64,000 nt of DNA from Peribacillus sp. FSL P2-0133 (lineage in GTDB: Bacteria > Bacillota > Bacilli > Bacillales > DSM-1321). The translations under genes were made by a program, and so were the position numbers. How positions within the stretch are numbered: the first letter of the stretch is position 1; every line of letters starts with the position of its first letter. Shown piece after piece: positions 1 to 9,688 of this stretch. The notes under the pieces are model-generated. The model had not been told where the DNA came from. It worked only from the letters and a program-made list of their open reading frames with translations, and searched no databases. The stretch is from NCBI RefSeq assembly GCF_037975445.1, contig NZ_CP150254.1:167501-231500 (forward strand), in the 5' to 3' direction.

Positions 1-1493
<1,493 letters not shown>

Positions 1494-1567
1494 CGCTTTT
1501 AAAAAAATGAAATACCTTCTTATTATCTAGTTTTGAAGGAATGAAAATTCTTCAAAAATGAATATAG

Positions 1568-1683
<116 letters not shown>

Positions 1684-1728
1684 TATTCATTTAAATCTTT
1701 AAATGGGTTTTAGGAAACATTATATTAT

Positions 1729-1803
1729 TCCGCAGTAGCTCAGTGGTAGAGCATTCGGCTGTTAACCGAACGGTCGTAGGTTCGAGTCCTACCTGCGGAG
1801 CCA
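1729..1803 (+). tRNA. tRNA-Asn (GTT)
   Basis: Cloverleaf with acceptor TCCGCAG/CTGCGGA, anticodon loop CTGTTAA and encoded CCA. It is the first of nine tRNAs that follow the 5S gene, probably in the same transcript. Confidence 0.96.
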
Positions 1804-1806
1804 TAT

Positions 1807-1879
1807 GCTTCCATAGCTCAGTAGGTAGAGCACTTCCATGGTAAGGAAGAGGTCAGCGGTTCGAATCCGCTTGGGAGCT
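1807..1879 (+). tRNA. tRNA-Thr (GGT)
   Basis: Acceptor GCTTCCA pairs with TGGGAGC (one G-T wobble), and the anticodon is GGT. The 3' CCA is not encoded, because the discriminator T is followed by TCCC. Confidence 0.94.
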
Positions 1880-1911
1880 TCCCAATCTATCTATGAACAC
1901 AAAAAAAGTTC

Positions 1912-1986
1912 GGCCCGTTGGTCAAGCGGTTAAGACACCGCCCTTTCACGGCGGTAACACGGGTTCGAATCCCGTACGGGTCACCA
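1912..1986 (+). tRNA. tRNA-Glu (TTC)
   Basis: Acceptor GGCCCGT with ACGGGTC, anticodon TTC in CCTTTCACG, and encoded CCA. It closely resembles Bacillus tRNA-Glu. Confidence 0.95.
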
Positions 1987-1994
1987 TTTAATTC

Positions 1995-2070
1995 GGAGGA
2001 TTAGCTCAGCTGGGAGAGCATCTGCCTTACAAGCAGAGGGTCGGCGGTTCGATCCCGTCATCCTCCACCA
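1995..2070 (+). tRNA. tRNA-Val (TAC)
   Basis: Acceptor GGAGGAT with ATCCTCC, anticodon TAC in CCTTACAAG, T-arm GGTTCGATC and encoded CCA. Confidence 0.95.
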
Positions 2071-2085
2071 TTTTATTCTTTACTT

Positions 2086-2161
<76 letters not shown>

Positions 2162-2179
2162 TTTACAACCATATATTGC

Positions 2180-2263
2180 GGAGGGGTAGCGAAGTGGCTA
2201 AACGCGGCGGACTGTAAATCCGCTCCTTCGGGTTCGGCAGTTCGAATCTGCCCCCCTCCACCA
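2180..2263 (+). tRNA. tRNA-Tyr (GTA)
   Basis: An 84-nt class II tRNA with a long variable arm (CCGCTCCTTCGGGTTCGG), acceptor GGAGGGG with CCCCTCC, anticodon GTA and encoded CCA. Confidence 0.95.
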
Positions 2264-2367
2264 TTTTAATAAAATCCTGTGGATCAGTTATATATTCTCT
2301 GTATTGGGGAAATATATGATTACCACCTTTTTATTTTGTTGAACATTAATCATTACATATCATATAT

Positions 2368-2442
2368 TGGGCTATAGCCAAGCGGTAAGGCAACGGATTT
2401 TGATTCCGTCATGCGAAGGTTCGATCCCTTCTAGCCCAGCCA
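2368..2442 (+). tRNA. tRNA-Gln (TTG)
   Basis: Acceptor TGGGCTA with TAGCCCA, anticodon TTG in ATTTTGATT, and encoded CCA. The spacer before it (2264-2367) is the longest in the cluster and holds no visible gene. Confidence 0.95.
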
Positions 2443-2445
2443 TTT

Positions 2446-2517
2446 GCGGAAGTAGTTCAGTGGTAGAATACAACCTTGCCAAGGTTGGGGTCGCGGGTTC
2501 GAATCCCGTCTTCCGCT
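2446..2517 (+). tRNA. tRNA-Gly (GCC)
   Basis: Acceptor GCGGAAG with CTTCCGC and anticodon GCC in CTTGCCAAG. The 3' CCA is not encoded (TTAATA follows). Confidence 0.94.
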
Positions 2518-2538
2518 TAATAAATTTTAAATCCCTTA

Positions 2539-2614
2539 GGGGCCTTAGCTCAGCTGGGAGAGCGCCTGCCTTGCACGCAGGAGGTCAGCGGTTCGATCCC
2601 GCTAGGCTCCACCA
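2539..2614 (+). tRNA. tRNA-Ala (TGC)
   Basis: Acceptor GGGGCCT with AGGCTCC, anticodon TGC in CTTGCACG, and encoded CCA. It is the last tRNA before the operon terminator. Confidence 0.95.
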
Positions 2615-2638
2615 TCAACTACATACACCAAAACTTAC

Positions 2639-2672
2639 GTCTTAAGCCAAAAATGGTTTAAGACTTTTTTTT
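2639..2672 (+). terminator. rRNA/tRNA operon terminator
   Basis: Perfect 10-bp stem GTCTTAAGCC/GGTTTAAGAC with a 6-nt loop and eight T residues, placed 24 nt after the last tRNA. Confidence 0.9.
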
Positions 2673-2771
2673 GTTTAAGACATAATTGGGTAAACTAATC
2701 CCCAGAAAGATATTATTTCACAAAAAACATATGTGATAGGAACGTGCATCTTTATACATGGAAATGTCGAG

Positions 2772-2799
2772 TTGAACCAATCGGCATATACGATATAAA
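2772..2799 (+). promoter_or_regulatory. putative SigA promoter of arginase gene
   Basis: TTGAAC and TATAAA hexamers separated by 16 nt. The predicted start lies just before the AAAGGGGG ribosome binding site at 2807-2814, so the leader would be very short. Seen by eye only. Confidence 0.4.
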
Positions 2800-2820
2800 A
2801 TGATGGAAAGGGGGAATTGT

Positions 2821-3723
2821 ATGTCTATTCAGAAAATTTCCGTCATCGGGTTGCCTATGGACCTCGGTCAAGCAAGGCGAGGGGTGGATATGGGACCTAG
2901 TGCCATTCGCTGCGCAGAGATTGTCGAGCGTCTTGAAAAGTTGAATATAGCAGTAGAGGATTTAGGGGATATAATTGTAGGGCGCCCTGAAAATGCAGAT
3001 GAGCCTGGGACAAATCTAAAAAACTTACAGCTTGTAGCGAAGGGTAACTCCCTGTTAGCTACAAGAGTTGATGAAATAATAGAAGGGGGTTCCTTTCCGC
3101 TTGTATTGGGAGGAGACCATTCCATAGCTATAGGTACACTGGCAGGAGTCGCGAAGCACTATGAAAATGTGGGTGTGATTTGGTACGACGCACATGGGGA
3201 TTTAAATACGGAAGATACTTCACCATCAGGGAATATACACGGTATGCCCCTAGCTGTCAGTATTGGGCTTGGACATCCGGACCTAATCAATATCCATGGT
3301 TTTGCTCCAAAAGTGAAACCGGAAAACATCGTAATAATTGGAGCAAGGTCATTGGATGAAGGGGAAAAAGAACTTATCCGTGAGAAAGGGATTAAAGTAT
3401 TCACGATGCATGAGATCGACCGCATGGGAATGGCACGGGTTATGGAAGAATGCATTGATTATTTAAGGGAGAGAACGGATGGCGTCCACCTTTCATTGGA
3501 TTTGGATGGAGTCGACCCAGCAGATGCACCCGGAGTGGGGACACCGGTGATTGGTGGTATAAGTTATCGGGAAAGTCATTTGGCCATGGAAATGCTTGCG
3601 GAATCCAACTTGATTACATCAGCTGAATTCGTTGAAGTGAATCCCGTTTTAGATGAGCGAAATAAGACGGCGATCGTGGCCGTGGCTCTAATGGGTTCGC
3701 TATTTGGAGAAAAATTATTATAA
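2821..3723 (+). CDS. rocF: arginase
   Basis: Arginase hydrolyses L-arginine to ornithine and urea in the cytoplasm and uses a binuclear manganese centre. The 300-residue product has the usual family length and shows all three metal-binding signatures: GGDHS at about 97-101, DAHGD at about 123-127 and SLDLDGVDP at about 220-230. An upstream in-frame ATG at 2800 exists, but the AAAGGGGG site sits 6 nt before the ATG at 2821, so that start is preferred. The gene stands alone between the tRNA terminator and its own terminator. Catabolic rocF is the likely role; agmatinase is less likely because the family sequence is typical arginase. Confidence 0.93.
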   Translation: MSIQKISVIGLPMDLGQARRGVDMGPSAIRCAEIVERLEKLNIAVEDLGDIIVGRPENADEPGTNLKNLQLVAKGNSLLATRVDEIIEGGSFPLVLGGDHSIAIGTLAGVAKHYENVGVIWYDAHGDLNTEDTSPSGNIHGMPLAVSIGLGHPDLINIHGFAPKVKPENIVIIGARSLDEGEKELIREKGIKVFTMHEIDRMGMARVMEECIDYLRERTDGVHLSLDLDGVDPADAPGVGTPVIGGISYRESHLAMEMLAESNLITSAEFVEVNPVLDERNKTAIVAVALMGSLFGEKLL

Positions 3724-3740
3724 CTGAAAAAATAAAAGAA

Positions 3741-3774
3741 ACAGTAACCGGCTTGTAATGGGTTACTGTTTTTT
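3741..3774 (+). terminator. terminator after rocF
   Basis: Nine-bp stem ACAGTAACC/GGTTACTGT with an 11-nt loop and a T-run, 17 nt after the rocF stop. Confidence 0.85.
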
Positions 3775-3861
3775 ATATGCTAGAAGACGTAGGTTTATTT
3801 ACTAGGGTGTATGTAACAGGAACATATCTATAGATAAATGGTTGCAATCGTATATCCATAT

Positions 3862-4047
3862 TCACTTGAGGGCACGTCTGTCAGTGAGGTCTCCATTTTT
3901 AGTTAAATGGATGTATTGGATGATTAAAGAATCCAGTTTGCTGCTAACTTCAACAACTTCATTATCCACCATTGAAGAACGGGAAGCCAAAAACATCATT
4001 TTCTGTCTGTATTGTTCAATATGGTCTAAAATTTGTTCTGCAGTCAT
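3862..4047 (-). CDS. Spo0E-like aspartyl-phosphate phosphatase
   Basis: A 61-residue protein of the Spo0E/YnzD/YisI family. Members are small two-helix phosphatases that remove the phosphate from Spo0A~P and delay sporulation. The family pattern is visible: IEQYRQKMMFLA in helix 1 and the signature SSKLDSLIIQY (SQ-x-LD-x2-I-x2-Y type) in helix 2. The ATG at 4047 is chosen because GGGAG lies 11 nt upstream; a GTG four codons earlier would overlap that site. It is a single gene transcribed away from sigW. Its target response regulator cannot be read from sequence. Confidence 0.82.
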   Translation of the reverse strand: MTAEQILDHIEQYRQKMMFLASRSSMVDNEVVEVSSKLDSLIIQYIHLTKNGDLTDRRALK

Positions 4048-4154
4048 ATAGAGAATCACTCCCTTGGATTTTACAATTTCTTACTATATAGCCCTGTTTT
4101 TTTTTTCTTAAACATAAAATGTAAAACTTTGTTAAAATTAATGTATTAAATTTT

Positions 4155-4180
4155 TGAAACCTTTTAGCTTACGGTTCGTA
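4155..4180 (+). promoter_or_regulatory. SigW autoregulatory promoter
   Basis: TGAAAC and CGTA separated by exactly 16 nt, the consensus for SigW ECF promoters, directly upstream of sigW. This is the expected positive autoregulation of the sigW-rsiW operon. Confidence 0.88.
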
Positions 4181-4219
4181 GTAATCGTATAGCCGCATGA
4201 GCGGGGGTAATACCGGAAA

Positions 4220-4783
4220 ATGGATGCACTCATTAGAGAGAGAATTAATCAAGTATTAAAGGGAGACCATAATGCATTTGGGGAAATTGTCGAAATATAC
4301 AAGGACAAAGTGTTCCAAATATGTTTCAGGATGCTCGGAAACAGGCAAGAAGCAGAAGATTTGGCACAAGAGGCCTTTGTAAGGGCCTACGTGAATATTC
4401 GAAGTTTCAATATACAAATGAAATTTTCTACATGGTTATACCGGATTGCGACCAATCTTTGTATTGACCGGCTTCGCAAGAAAAAACCGGATTACTATTT
4501 AGATGCAGAGGTGGCAGGAACAGAGGGATTGAATATGTATTCCCAAATTGCATCGGATATGGCGAAACCCGAGGAAGAGGTTGAATCTTTAGAACTACAG
4601 GAAACCATTCAAGTGGAAATAATGAAATTGCCCGAGAAATACCGATCGGTAATCGTATTGAAGTATATTGAAGAGTTATCTCTAAAGGAAATCAGTGAAA
4701 TACTCGATTTGCCGGTCGGTACGGTTAAGACGAGGATACATCGCGGTCGGGAAGCCTTGCGTAAACAACTACGCCATTTATAA
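4220..4783 (+). CDS. sigW: ECF sigma factor SigW
   Basis: An extracytoplasmic-function sigma factor of 187 residues that directs RNA polymerase to cell-envelope stress and antimicrobial-peptide resistance genes. Region 2 lies at about 20-90 (AFGEIVEIYKDKVFQICFRM, then STWLYRIATNLCIDRLRKK). Region 4 lies at about 130-185, with the helix-turn-helix LSLKEISEILDLPVGTVKTR. The gene is preceded by a consensus SigW promoter and followed after 16 nt by its anti-sigma gene. The gene order to cdaA and glmM is the same as in Bacillus subtilis, which supports the assignment over other ECF paralogues. Confidence 0.95.
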   Translation: MDALIRERINQVLKGDHNAFGEIVEIYKDKVFQICFRMLGNRQEAEDLAQEAFVRAYVNIRSFNIQMKFSTWLYRIATNLCIDRLRKKKPDYYLDAEVAGTEGLNMYSQIASDMAKPEEEVESLELQETIQVEIMKLPEKYRSVIVLKYIEELSLKEISEILDLPVGTVKTRIHRGREALRKQLRHL

Positions 4784-4799
4784 AAAGAAGGTGAGAAAA

Positions 4800-5423
4800 A
4801 TGAACTGCCATGAGGAAATCATTGAATATATGCATGATTATTTAGATGAGGACATCAAACCGGAGCATAAAGAAGTTTTACGGGAGCACTTGCATAACTG
4901 TGCTGAATGCCGGGATTACTTTCATGAAATGAAAAAGGCGGTCGCTCTTGTACAAAGCACTTCCCATATAAAGGCCCCGGATGACTTTACAGCAAAGGTT
5001 ATGGCTCAATTGCCAAAGGAAACGAAAACAACAGGTGCCAAACGTTGGTTCAAAAGCCATCCCTTCATGACAGCGGCAGCGATGTTCATCTTATTGATGA
5101 CAGGATCTGTTTTTTCCACTTATAATCAGGACGAACATTTTTCAGTATCAAAGCAGCCTAACTTAGTGGTCGAAGGTGAAACGGTGATTGTGCCTGAAGG
5201 TGAGACAATCAAGGGGAATGTGGTAGTTCAAAATGGTAACATTCAAATAGATGGTGAAGTAGAGGGAGATGTGACAGTCATAAATGGGCATAAATATATG
5301 TCAAAAGCAGGGAATGTGACTGGAAGCATCCATGTTATTGACCAAGCTTTTGAGTGGATGTGGTATAAAGTAAAGGATACTGCAACCTCGTTGGTTCCTG
5401 CTAAAGAGGAGAAAAAGGAATAA
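4800..5423 (+). CDS. rsiW: anti-sigma-W factor RsiW
   Basis: A membrane anti-sigma factor that holds SigW inactive until regulated intramembrane proteolysis releases it. The 207-residue protein starts with a zinc-binding anti-sigma domain (MNCHEEI..., HLHNCAEC with the H-x3-C-x2-C ligands at about 31-41). A single transmembrane helix lies at about 83-103 (TAAAMFILLMTGSVFSTY), followed by an extracytoplasmic beta-rich tail. An in-frame open extension runs back into sigW, but GAAGGTGAG precedes the ATG at 4800, so that start is used. It is co-transcribed with sigW. Confidence 0.93.
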   Translation: MNCHEEIIEYMHDYLDEDIKPEHKEVLREHLHNCAECRDYFHEMKKAVALVQSTSHIKAPDDFTAKVMAQLPKETKTTGAKRWFKSHPFMTAAAMFILLMTGSVFSTYNQDEHFSVSKQPNLVVEGETVIVPEGETIKGNVVVQNGNIQIDGEVEGDVTVINGHKYMSKAGNVTGSIHVIDQAFEWMWYKVKDTATSLVPAKEEKKE

Positions 5424-5425
5424 GG

Positions 5426-5487
5426 AATAAAGCTGGGAGGGGGCACCGTTTTTTCATTTACGGTGACTTCGCTCAGCTTTATTTTTT
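5426..5487 (+). terminator. long hairpin terminator of sigW-rsiW
   Basis: Outer arms AATAAAGCTG/CAGCTTTATT enclose an inner hairpin CACCGT/ACGGTG, followed by a T-run. The double-stem form is unusual but reads as a rho-independent terminator. Confidence 0.75.
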
Positions 5488-5549
5488 AAAGGGAAGGGAA
5501 CCCTTTTTCATGATTCATTTTTCCTATGTAAATTTCTCACACTAGTTTT

Positions 5550-5578
5550 TAGATGTATCATTTAAAAAATGGTATACT
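5550..5578 (+). promoter_or_regulatory. possible SigA promoter of cdaA operon
   Basis: A good -10 element TATACT at 5573-5578 is followed by 63 nt of leader. The -35 (TAGATG at 17-nt spacing) is poor, so only the -10 is convincing. Confidence 0.35.
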
Positions 5579-5641
5579 ATTAAGGTTATCGTATAAAGAT
5601 TGTAATTTGTATTTGGAGTAATACTGACTGGAGGAAACAAC

Positions 5642-6466
5642 ATGTCTTTAACCAACTTGACTGTTTGGGACTATGTAGTAAATTTCATTGATATTCTCCT
5701 TGTATGGTTTGTGATATATAAATTGTTAACTATTATTCGGGGCACGAAGGCTATTCAGCTGCTAAAAGGAATTTTTGTAATTGTCATTGTAAAAAGCTTA
5801 AGCAACCTGTTTGGTTTCAATACACTCGGATGGTTAATGGCACAAGTCATGAATTGGGGAGTATTGGCGATTCTCGTCATTTTTCAACCTGAACTGAGAA
5901 GGGCACTTGAACAATTAGGACGCGGGAAGCTCTTTGCAAGGGGCACCGTTCCGGAAGAGAATCAGCAAGAGCGTTTAGTCGAAGAAATCCTAAAGGCGTC
6001 CACCTATATGGCAAAAAGGCGGATCGGAGCCTTGATTACGATAGAAAAAGGTACGGAGCTAGGGGATTATGTTGAAACGGGGATACCGCTAAAATCCTAT
6101 ATTTCTTCAGAACTGCTCATTAATATCTTCATCCCTAATACGCCGCTCCATGATGGTGCAGTTATTCTGCAAAATAACCAGGTGGCAGCTGCAGCTTGCT
6201 ATTTGCCACTATCAGAGAGTCCTTTCATATCAAAGGAACTTGGCACACGGCATAGGGCAGCCATAGGCATGAGTGAAGTTACGGATAGTCTTACGATTGT
6301 CGTTTCAGAAGAAACGGGAGGGATATCCGTCACTAAAAACGGGGAACTTTACCGGGATTTGAATCAAGAATCATTTAGGGCCATGCTTACAAGTGAACTG
6401 GTAGTGGAAAACATCAAATCAACTTCCTCAAGCATCTTTAACTGGAGGGGGAAAAAGAATGGATAA
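5642..6466 (+). CDS. cdaA: diadenylate cyclase CdaA
   Basis: A membrane diadenylate cyclase that makes c-di-AMP from two ATP. The 274-residue protein has three N-terminal transmembrane helices (about 10-80), a short linker and a DisA_N catalytic domain (about 100-250). The active-site motifs DGA (in TPLHDGAVI) and RHR (in GTRHRAAIG) are intact. It overlaps cdaR by 8 nt (ATGGATAA), so translation is probably coupled. The cdaA-cdaR-glmM order is the conserved essential c-di-AMP module of Firmicutes, in which GlmM and CdaR bind and modulate CdaA. Confidence 0.96.
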   Translation: MSLTNLTVWDYVVNFIDILLVWFVIYKLLTIIRGTKAIQLLKGIFVIVIVKSLSNLFGFNTLGWLMAQVMNWGVLAILVIFQPELRRALEQLGRGKLFARGTVPEENQQERLVEEILKASTYMAKRRIGALITIEKGTELGDYVETGIPLKSYISSELLINIFIPNTPLHDGAVILQNNQVAAAACYLPLSESPFISKELGTRHRAAIGMSEVTDSLTIVVSEETGGISVTKNGELYRDLNQESFRAMLTSELVVENIKSTSSSIFNWRGKKNG

Positions 6467-7817
6467 ATTCACCAATAGCGCTTGGTTTATGAGAATCGTA
6501 GCTTTTGCCTTGGCGGCACTTTTGTTCATTTCCATTAACTTCGAAATGGAGTCGGATAAAAAATCCCTTGGTTTATCGACTGCCCCTGAAATCAGTACGG
6601 AGACCATCGAAAATGTACCGGTTGAAGTGTACTATGACCGTGAGAATCTAGTGGTGAGCGGAGTGCCGGAGGCGGTTGATGTTACTCTAAAGGGAGCAAA
6701 AAGCTTATTGATAAATGCGAAAAACCAAAGGGACTTTAAAGTGTATGTAGACCTTTCCGATCCTGCAATCTCAATGGGGGACAGAACTGTCACATTTAAA
6801 ATAAGTGATTTGAATGAAAAGTTAGTGGCGACGATCGATCCGGAATATGCGGAGGTCAACGTTCAGGAACGGGTGACGAAGGAATTCCCCGTTGAAGCCG
6901 AGTATAATAGCTCTTTACTTGAAGAGGGATATACCGCTGGCCAGCCAACAGTCAGCCCGAAAACTGTCAAAATAACGGGTGCTAAAGATGCGATTGAACA
7001 AATTTCCTATGTAAAGGCAAACCTTGAAATAAGTAAGGGACTTAACGAAACGGTGAACAGCAAGGCAACCGTTAAAGCCCTGGACAGGGACTTGAACAAG
7101 CTGGATGTGACGATCGAGCCATCTACTGTTTCAGTTTCCTTAGAAGTGAGCATTCCTTCCAAGACGGTGTCGATAGCACCGAAGCAAACTGGCAAGACAA
7201 AGGATGGCATCAGAATCACGAGTATAAGTGTCGACCCAAAAGAGGTCACCTTATTTGGTTCGGAAACGAGCCTGGAGAAAATAGATGAAGTAGTTCTTCC
7301 TGTAAATATCTCGAAAATTGATGGTGATACAGAACTGGAACTTGATCTTGATAAACCGGAAAGTGTACAAAAAATGTCCTTGGGTAAGGCAAAGGTCAAG
7401 ATTCGTACAGAGAAAGTTGATGTGGATGAAGAGAATGCAGAGCCAGTCGTAGAAGAGGAAGAACCAGAAACCGAACAAAAACAAGAAGAACAAGTAGTCG
7501 AAGAAGAAGCAGAAGAAGATGAACCGGCTGCCATTGAGTCTAAAACTTTCAACAATATACAAATAGTGCCTGTGGGCATACAGGATGACCAAAATGCCGA
7601 ATTGGAATCCGATGTAACTAGCATCACTTTGCTTGGTGAGGCGGATGATTTGAAGAAAATAACTAAAGACGACATTAATCTTACAGTAGATGTGAGTAAT
7701 TTAGATGAAGGTACGCATGATGTGGATTTGGCGGTAACAGTGCCTGAGGGAGTGGAATGGGAACTGGATTCTAAAACGGTTTCGGTCACCATCTCACAAA
7801 AAGACGAAGAGACATGA
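6459..7817 (+). CDS. cdaR: CdaA regulatory protein (YbbR domains)
   Basis: A 452-residue membrane-anchored protein with one N-terminal helix (about 10-25, FMRIVAFALAALLFISINF) and several extracytoplasmic YbbR repeats. Family members bind CdaA and adjust c-di-AMP synthesis. About residues 325-355 form a highly acidic, low-complexity linker rich in E, before a last YbbR-like repeat. The start overlaps the end of cdaA. A glmM gene follows after 56 nt, completing the conserved module. Confidence 0.93.
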   Translation: MDKFTNSAWFMRIVAFALAALLFISINFEMESDKKSLGLSTAPEISTETIENVPVEVYYDRENLVVSGVPEAVDVTLKGAKSLLINAKNQRDFKVYVDLSDPAISMGDRTVTFKISDLNEKLVATIDPEYAEVNVQERVTKEFPVEAEYNSSLLEEGYTAGQPTVSPKTVKITGAKDAIEQISYVKANLEISKGLNETVNSKATVKALDRDLNKLDVTIEPSTVSVSLEVSIPSKTVSIAPKQTGKTKDGIRITSISVDPKEVTLFGSETSLEKIDEVVLPVNISKIDGDTELELDLDKPESVQKMSLGKAKVKIRTEKVDVDEENAEPVVEEEEPETEQKQEEQVVEEEAEEDEPAAIESKTFNNIQIVPVGIQDDQNAELESDVTSITLLGEADDLKKITKDDINLTVDVSNLDEGTHDVDLAVTVPEGVEWELDSKTVSVTISQKDEET

Positions 7818-7873
7818 CCATCCTTTAACATCATCATTAAATTCAGTAACGATTCGAAGAAGGAGCGATAAAG

Positions 7874-9223
7874 ATGGGTAAATATTTTGGAACAGACGGA
7901 GTCAGGGGTATAGCGAATAGCGAATTAACACCGGAGTTGGCATTTAAACTAGGCCGTTTTGGTGGCTACGTGCTTACTAGAAATACAGAGAAACCCAAAG
8001 TGCTGATAGGACGCGATACTCGAATTTCAGGTGAAATGCTGGAAGGTGCGCTTGTTGCCGGTCTTTTATCCATAGGGGCTGAGGTGATGCGCCTCGGTGT
8101 CATTTCGACACCGGGAGTTGCCTATTTAACAAAGGCCTTAAGTGCTGAAGCAGGTGTCATGATTTCCGCTTCCCATAATCCAGTAGCGGATAATGGGATT
8201 AAATTCTTTGGACCGGATGGGTTTAAGTTATCCGATGATCAAGAAGCGGAAATTGAAGCACTATTAGATATGGAAAAGGATGAACTTCCACGCCCTGTAG
8301 GCGGAGATTTAGGCCATTTGAACGATTATTTCGAAGGAGGGCAAAAGTATCTCCAGTACTTGAAACAATCAGTGGATGAAGATTTTACAGGCATTCATGT
8401 TGCTCTTGATTGTGCACATGGGGCGACATCTGCCTTGGCAATGCATTTGTTTGCAGATCTTGATGCAGACATCTCTACGATGGGGGCATCGCCCAATGGC
8501 TTGAACATTAATGATAAGGTAGGTTCCACCCATCCTGAGGCACTTGCTGAATTCTTAAAGGAAAAAGGTGCGGATGTCGGACTTGCATTCGATGGTGACG
8601 GAGACCGCGTCATTGCGATAGATGAAAAAGGAAATATAGTGGATGGCGACCAAATCATGTATATCTGTGCGAAATACTTGAAAGAAAATAACCGTCTGAA
8701 ACAAGGAACAGTGGTTTCTACGATCATGAGCAACCTTGGTTTTTATAAAGGTCTTGAAGAGCATGGTATACAAAGCGCCCAGACGGCAGTGGGGGATCGC
8801 TATGTGGTCGAGGAGATGCGAAAAGGCGGCTATAACCTTGGCGGCGAACAATCCGGACATATCATCTTCCTGGACTATAATACGACAGGCGATGGCTTAT
8901 TGACGGGCCTGCAGCTTGTGAACATCATGAGTGATACCAAAAAAACCTTATCGGAGCTCGCTGGCGAGATGAAGAAATATCCACAAACGCTGATCAATGT
9001 CAGAGTTACCGATAAACACGCTGTAACCGATAATGAAAAGGTACAGGAAGTCATCAAGGCAGTCGAAGAGGAAATGGACGGAAACGGTCGAATTTTGGTG
9101 AGACCATCCGGTACTGAACCGCTAGTCCGTGTTATGGCTGAAGCACCGACAGCTGAGGAATGCACTAATTATGTAGATCGCATCGTCGCAGTTGTAAGAG
9201 CGGAAATGGGAATGAACGAATAA
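7874..9223 (+). CDS. glmM: phosphoglucosamine mutase
   Basis: Converts glucosamine-6-phosphate to glucosamine-1-phosphate for UDP-GlcNAc and peptidoglycan synthesis. The 449-residue protein has the four-domain phosphohexomutase layout. The phosphoserine loop is [12 protein letters not shown] (Ser near 100), the metal loop is FDGDGDRV (about 240), and the phosphate-binding loop [12 protein letters not shown] lies near 410-422. Length is normal. It stands between cdaR and glmS, so substrate supply (GlmS) and use are adjacent. A terminator separates it from the glmS ribozyme. Confidence 0.97.
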   Translation: MGKYFGTDGVRGIANSELTPELAFKLGRFGGYVLTRNTEKPKVLIGRDTRISGEMLEGALVAGLLSIGAEVMRLGVISTPGVAYLTKALSAEAGVMISASHNPVADNGIKFFGPDGFKLSDDQEAEIEALLDMEKDELPRPVGGDLGHLNDYFEGGQKYLQYLKQSVDEDFTGIHVALDCAHGATSALAMHLFADLDADISTMGASPNGLNINDKVGSTHPEALAEFLKEKGADVGLAFDGDGDRVIAIDEKGNIVDGDQIMYICAKYLKENNRLKQGTVVSTIMSNLGFYKGLEEHGIQSAQTAVGDRYVVEEMRKGGYNLGGEQSGHIIFLDYNTTGDGLLTGLQLVNIMSDTKKTLSELAGEMKKYPQTLINVRVTDKHAVTDNEKVQEVIKAVEEEMDGNGRILVRPSGTEPLVRVMAEAPTAEECTNYVDRIVAVVRAEMGMNE

Positions 9224-9230
9224 TTAATCC

Positions 9231-9272
9231 TATGCATAAAAGGAACGTAATTTCCTTTTATGCATATTTTTA
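9231..9272 (+). terminator. terminator after glmM
   Basis: Thirteen-bp stem TATGCATAAAAGG / TCCTTTTATGCATA with an AT-rich tail, 8 nt after the glmM stop. Confidence 0.75.
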
Positions 9273-9404
9273 TTAAGAAGTACTTTTTTTAGGTCTTGGT
9301 AATAAAGAATTGACCTATGTCCCTTGTTTAAGGTATGATTATCCTGATTTACAACTCATTTTCTGAAAAGGGTTGTGTTAAAAAGGAGGGTAGGGAAGGA
9401 GAAA

Positions 9405-9605
9405 CGGATTCACAAAAGCGCCTGAACTAAGTCAGGACGAGAAATGGCTTAGTTGACGAGGAGGAGGTTTATCGAATGATCGGCGGATACCTCCCGGCTG
9501 AAGTGCACAGCCGCAGTAATTCCAATCTTAAAACAGTAGGGCAACTTACTGCACAAAGGGTTGGAAATGCACAAAGGGAAAAAGTGCTTTAAGGCATTTC
9601 CTTTA
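9405..9605 (+). ncRNA. glmS ribozyme/riboswitch
   Basis: The leader of glmS holds the self-cleaving, GlcN6P-activated ribozyme. Recognisable blocks are AAAGCGCCTGAACT at the cleavage site, GACGAGGAGGAGGTTTATCG, CGGCGGATACCTCCCGGCTG and GTAGGGCAACTTACTGCAC. By family knowledge cleavage falls between A9417 and G9418. The last stem (about 9565-9605) pairs GGAAATGC with GCATTTCC. GlcN6P made by GlmS triggers cleavage and decay of the mRNA. Confidence 0.95.
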
Positions 9606-9688
9606 TAAAAAATATATATCAGAGATGAGGGGGCAGGGATGCCCCCGTGCATTCCTGTTCCCTCGAATCGGTTGGAGGAACAGAAATT

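Noticed and set aside
2367..2645. Open frame of 92 codons
   Set aside because: It runs through the tRNA-Gln, -Gly and -Ala genes.
7007..7837. 276-codon minus-strand open frame
   Set aside because: It is antisense to cdaR, is extremely Ser-rich as expected from reading Glu/Asp-rich codons backwards, and matches no family.
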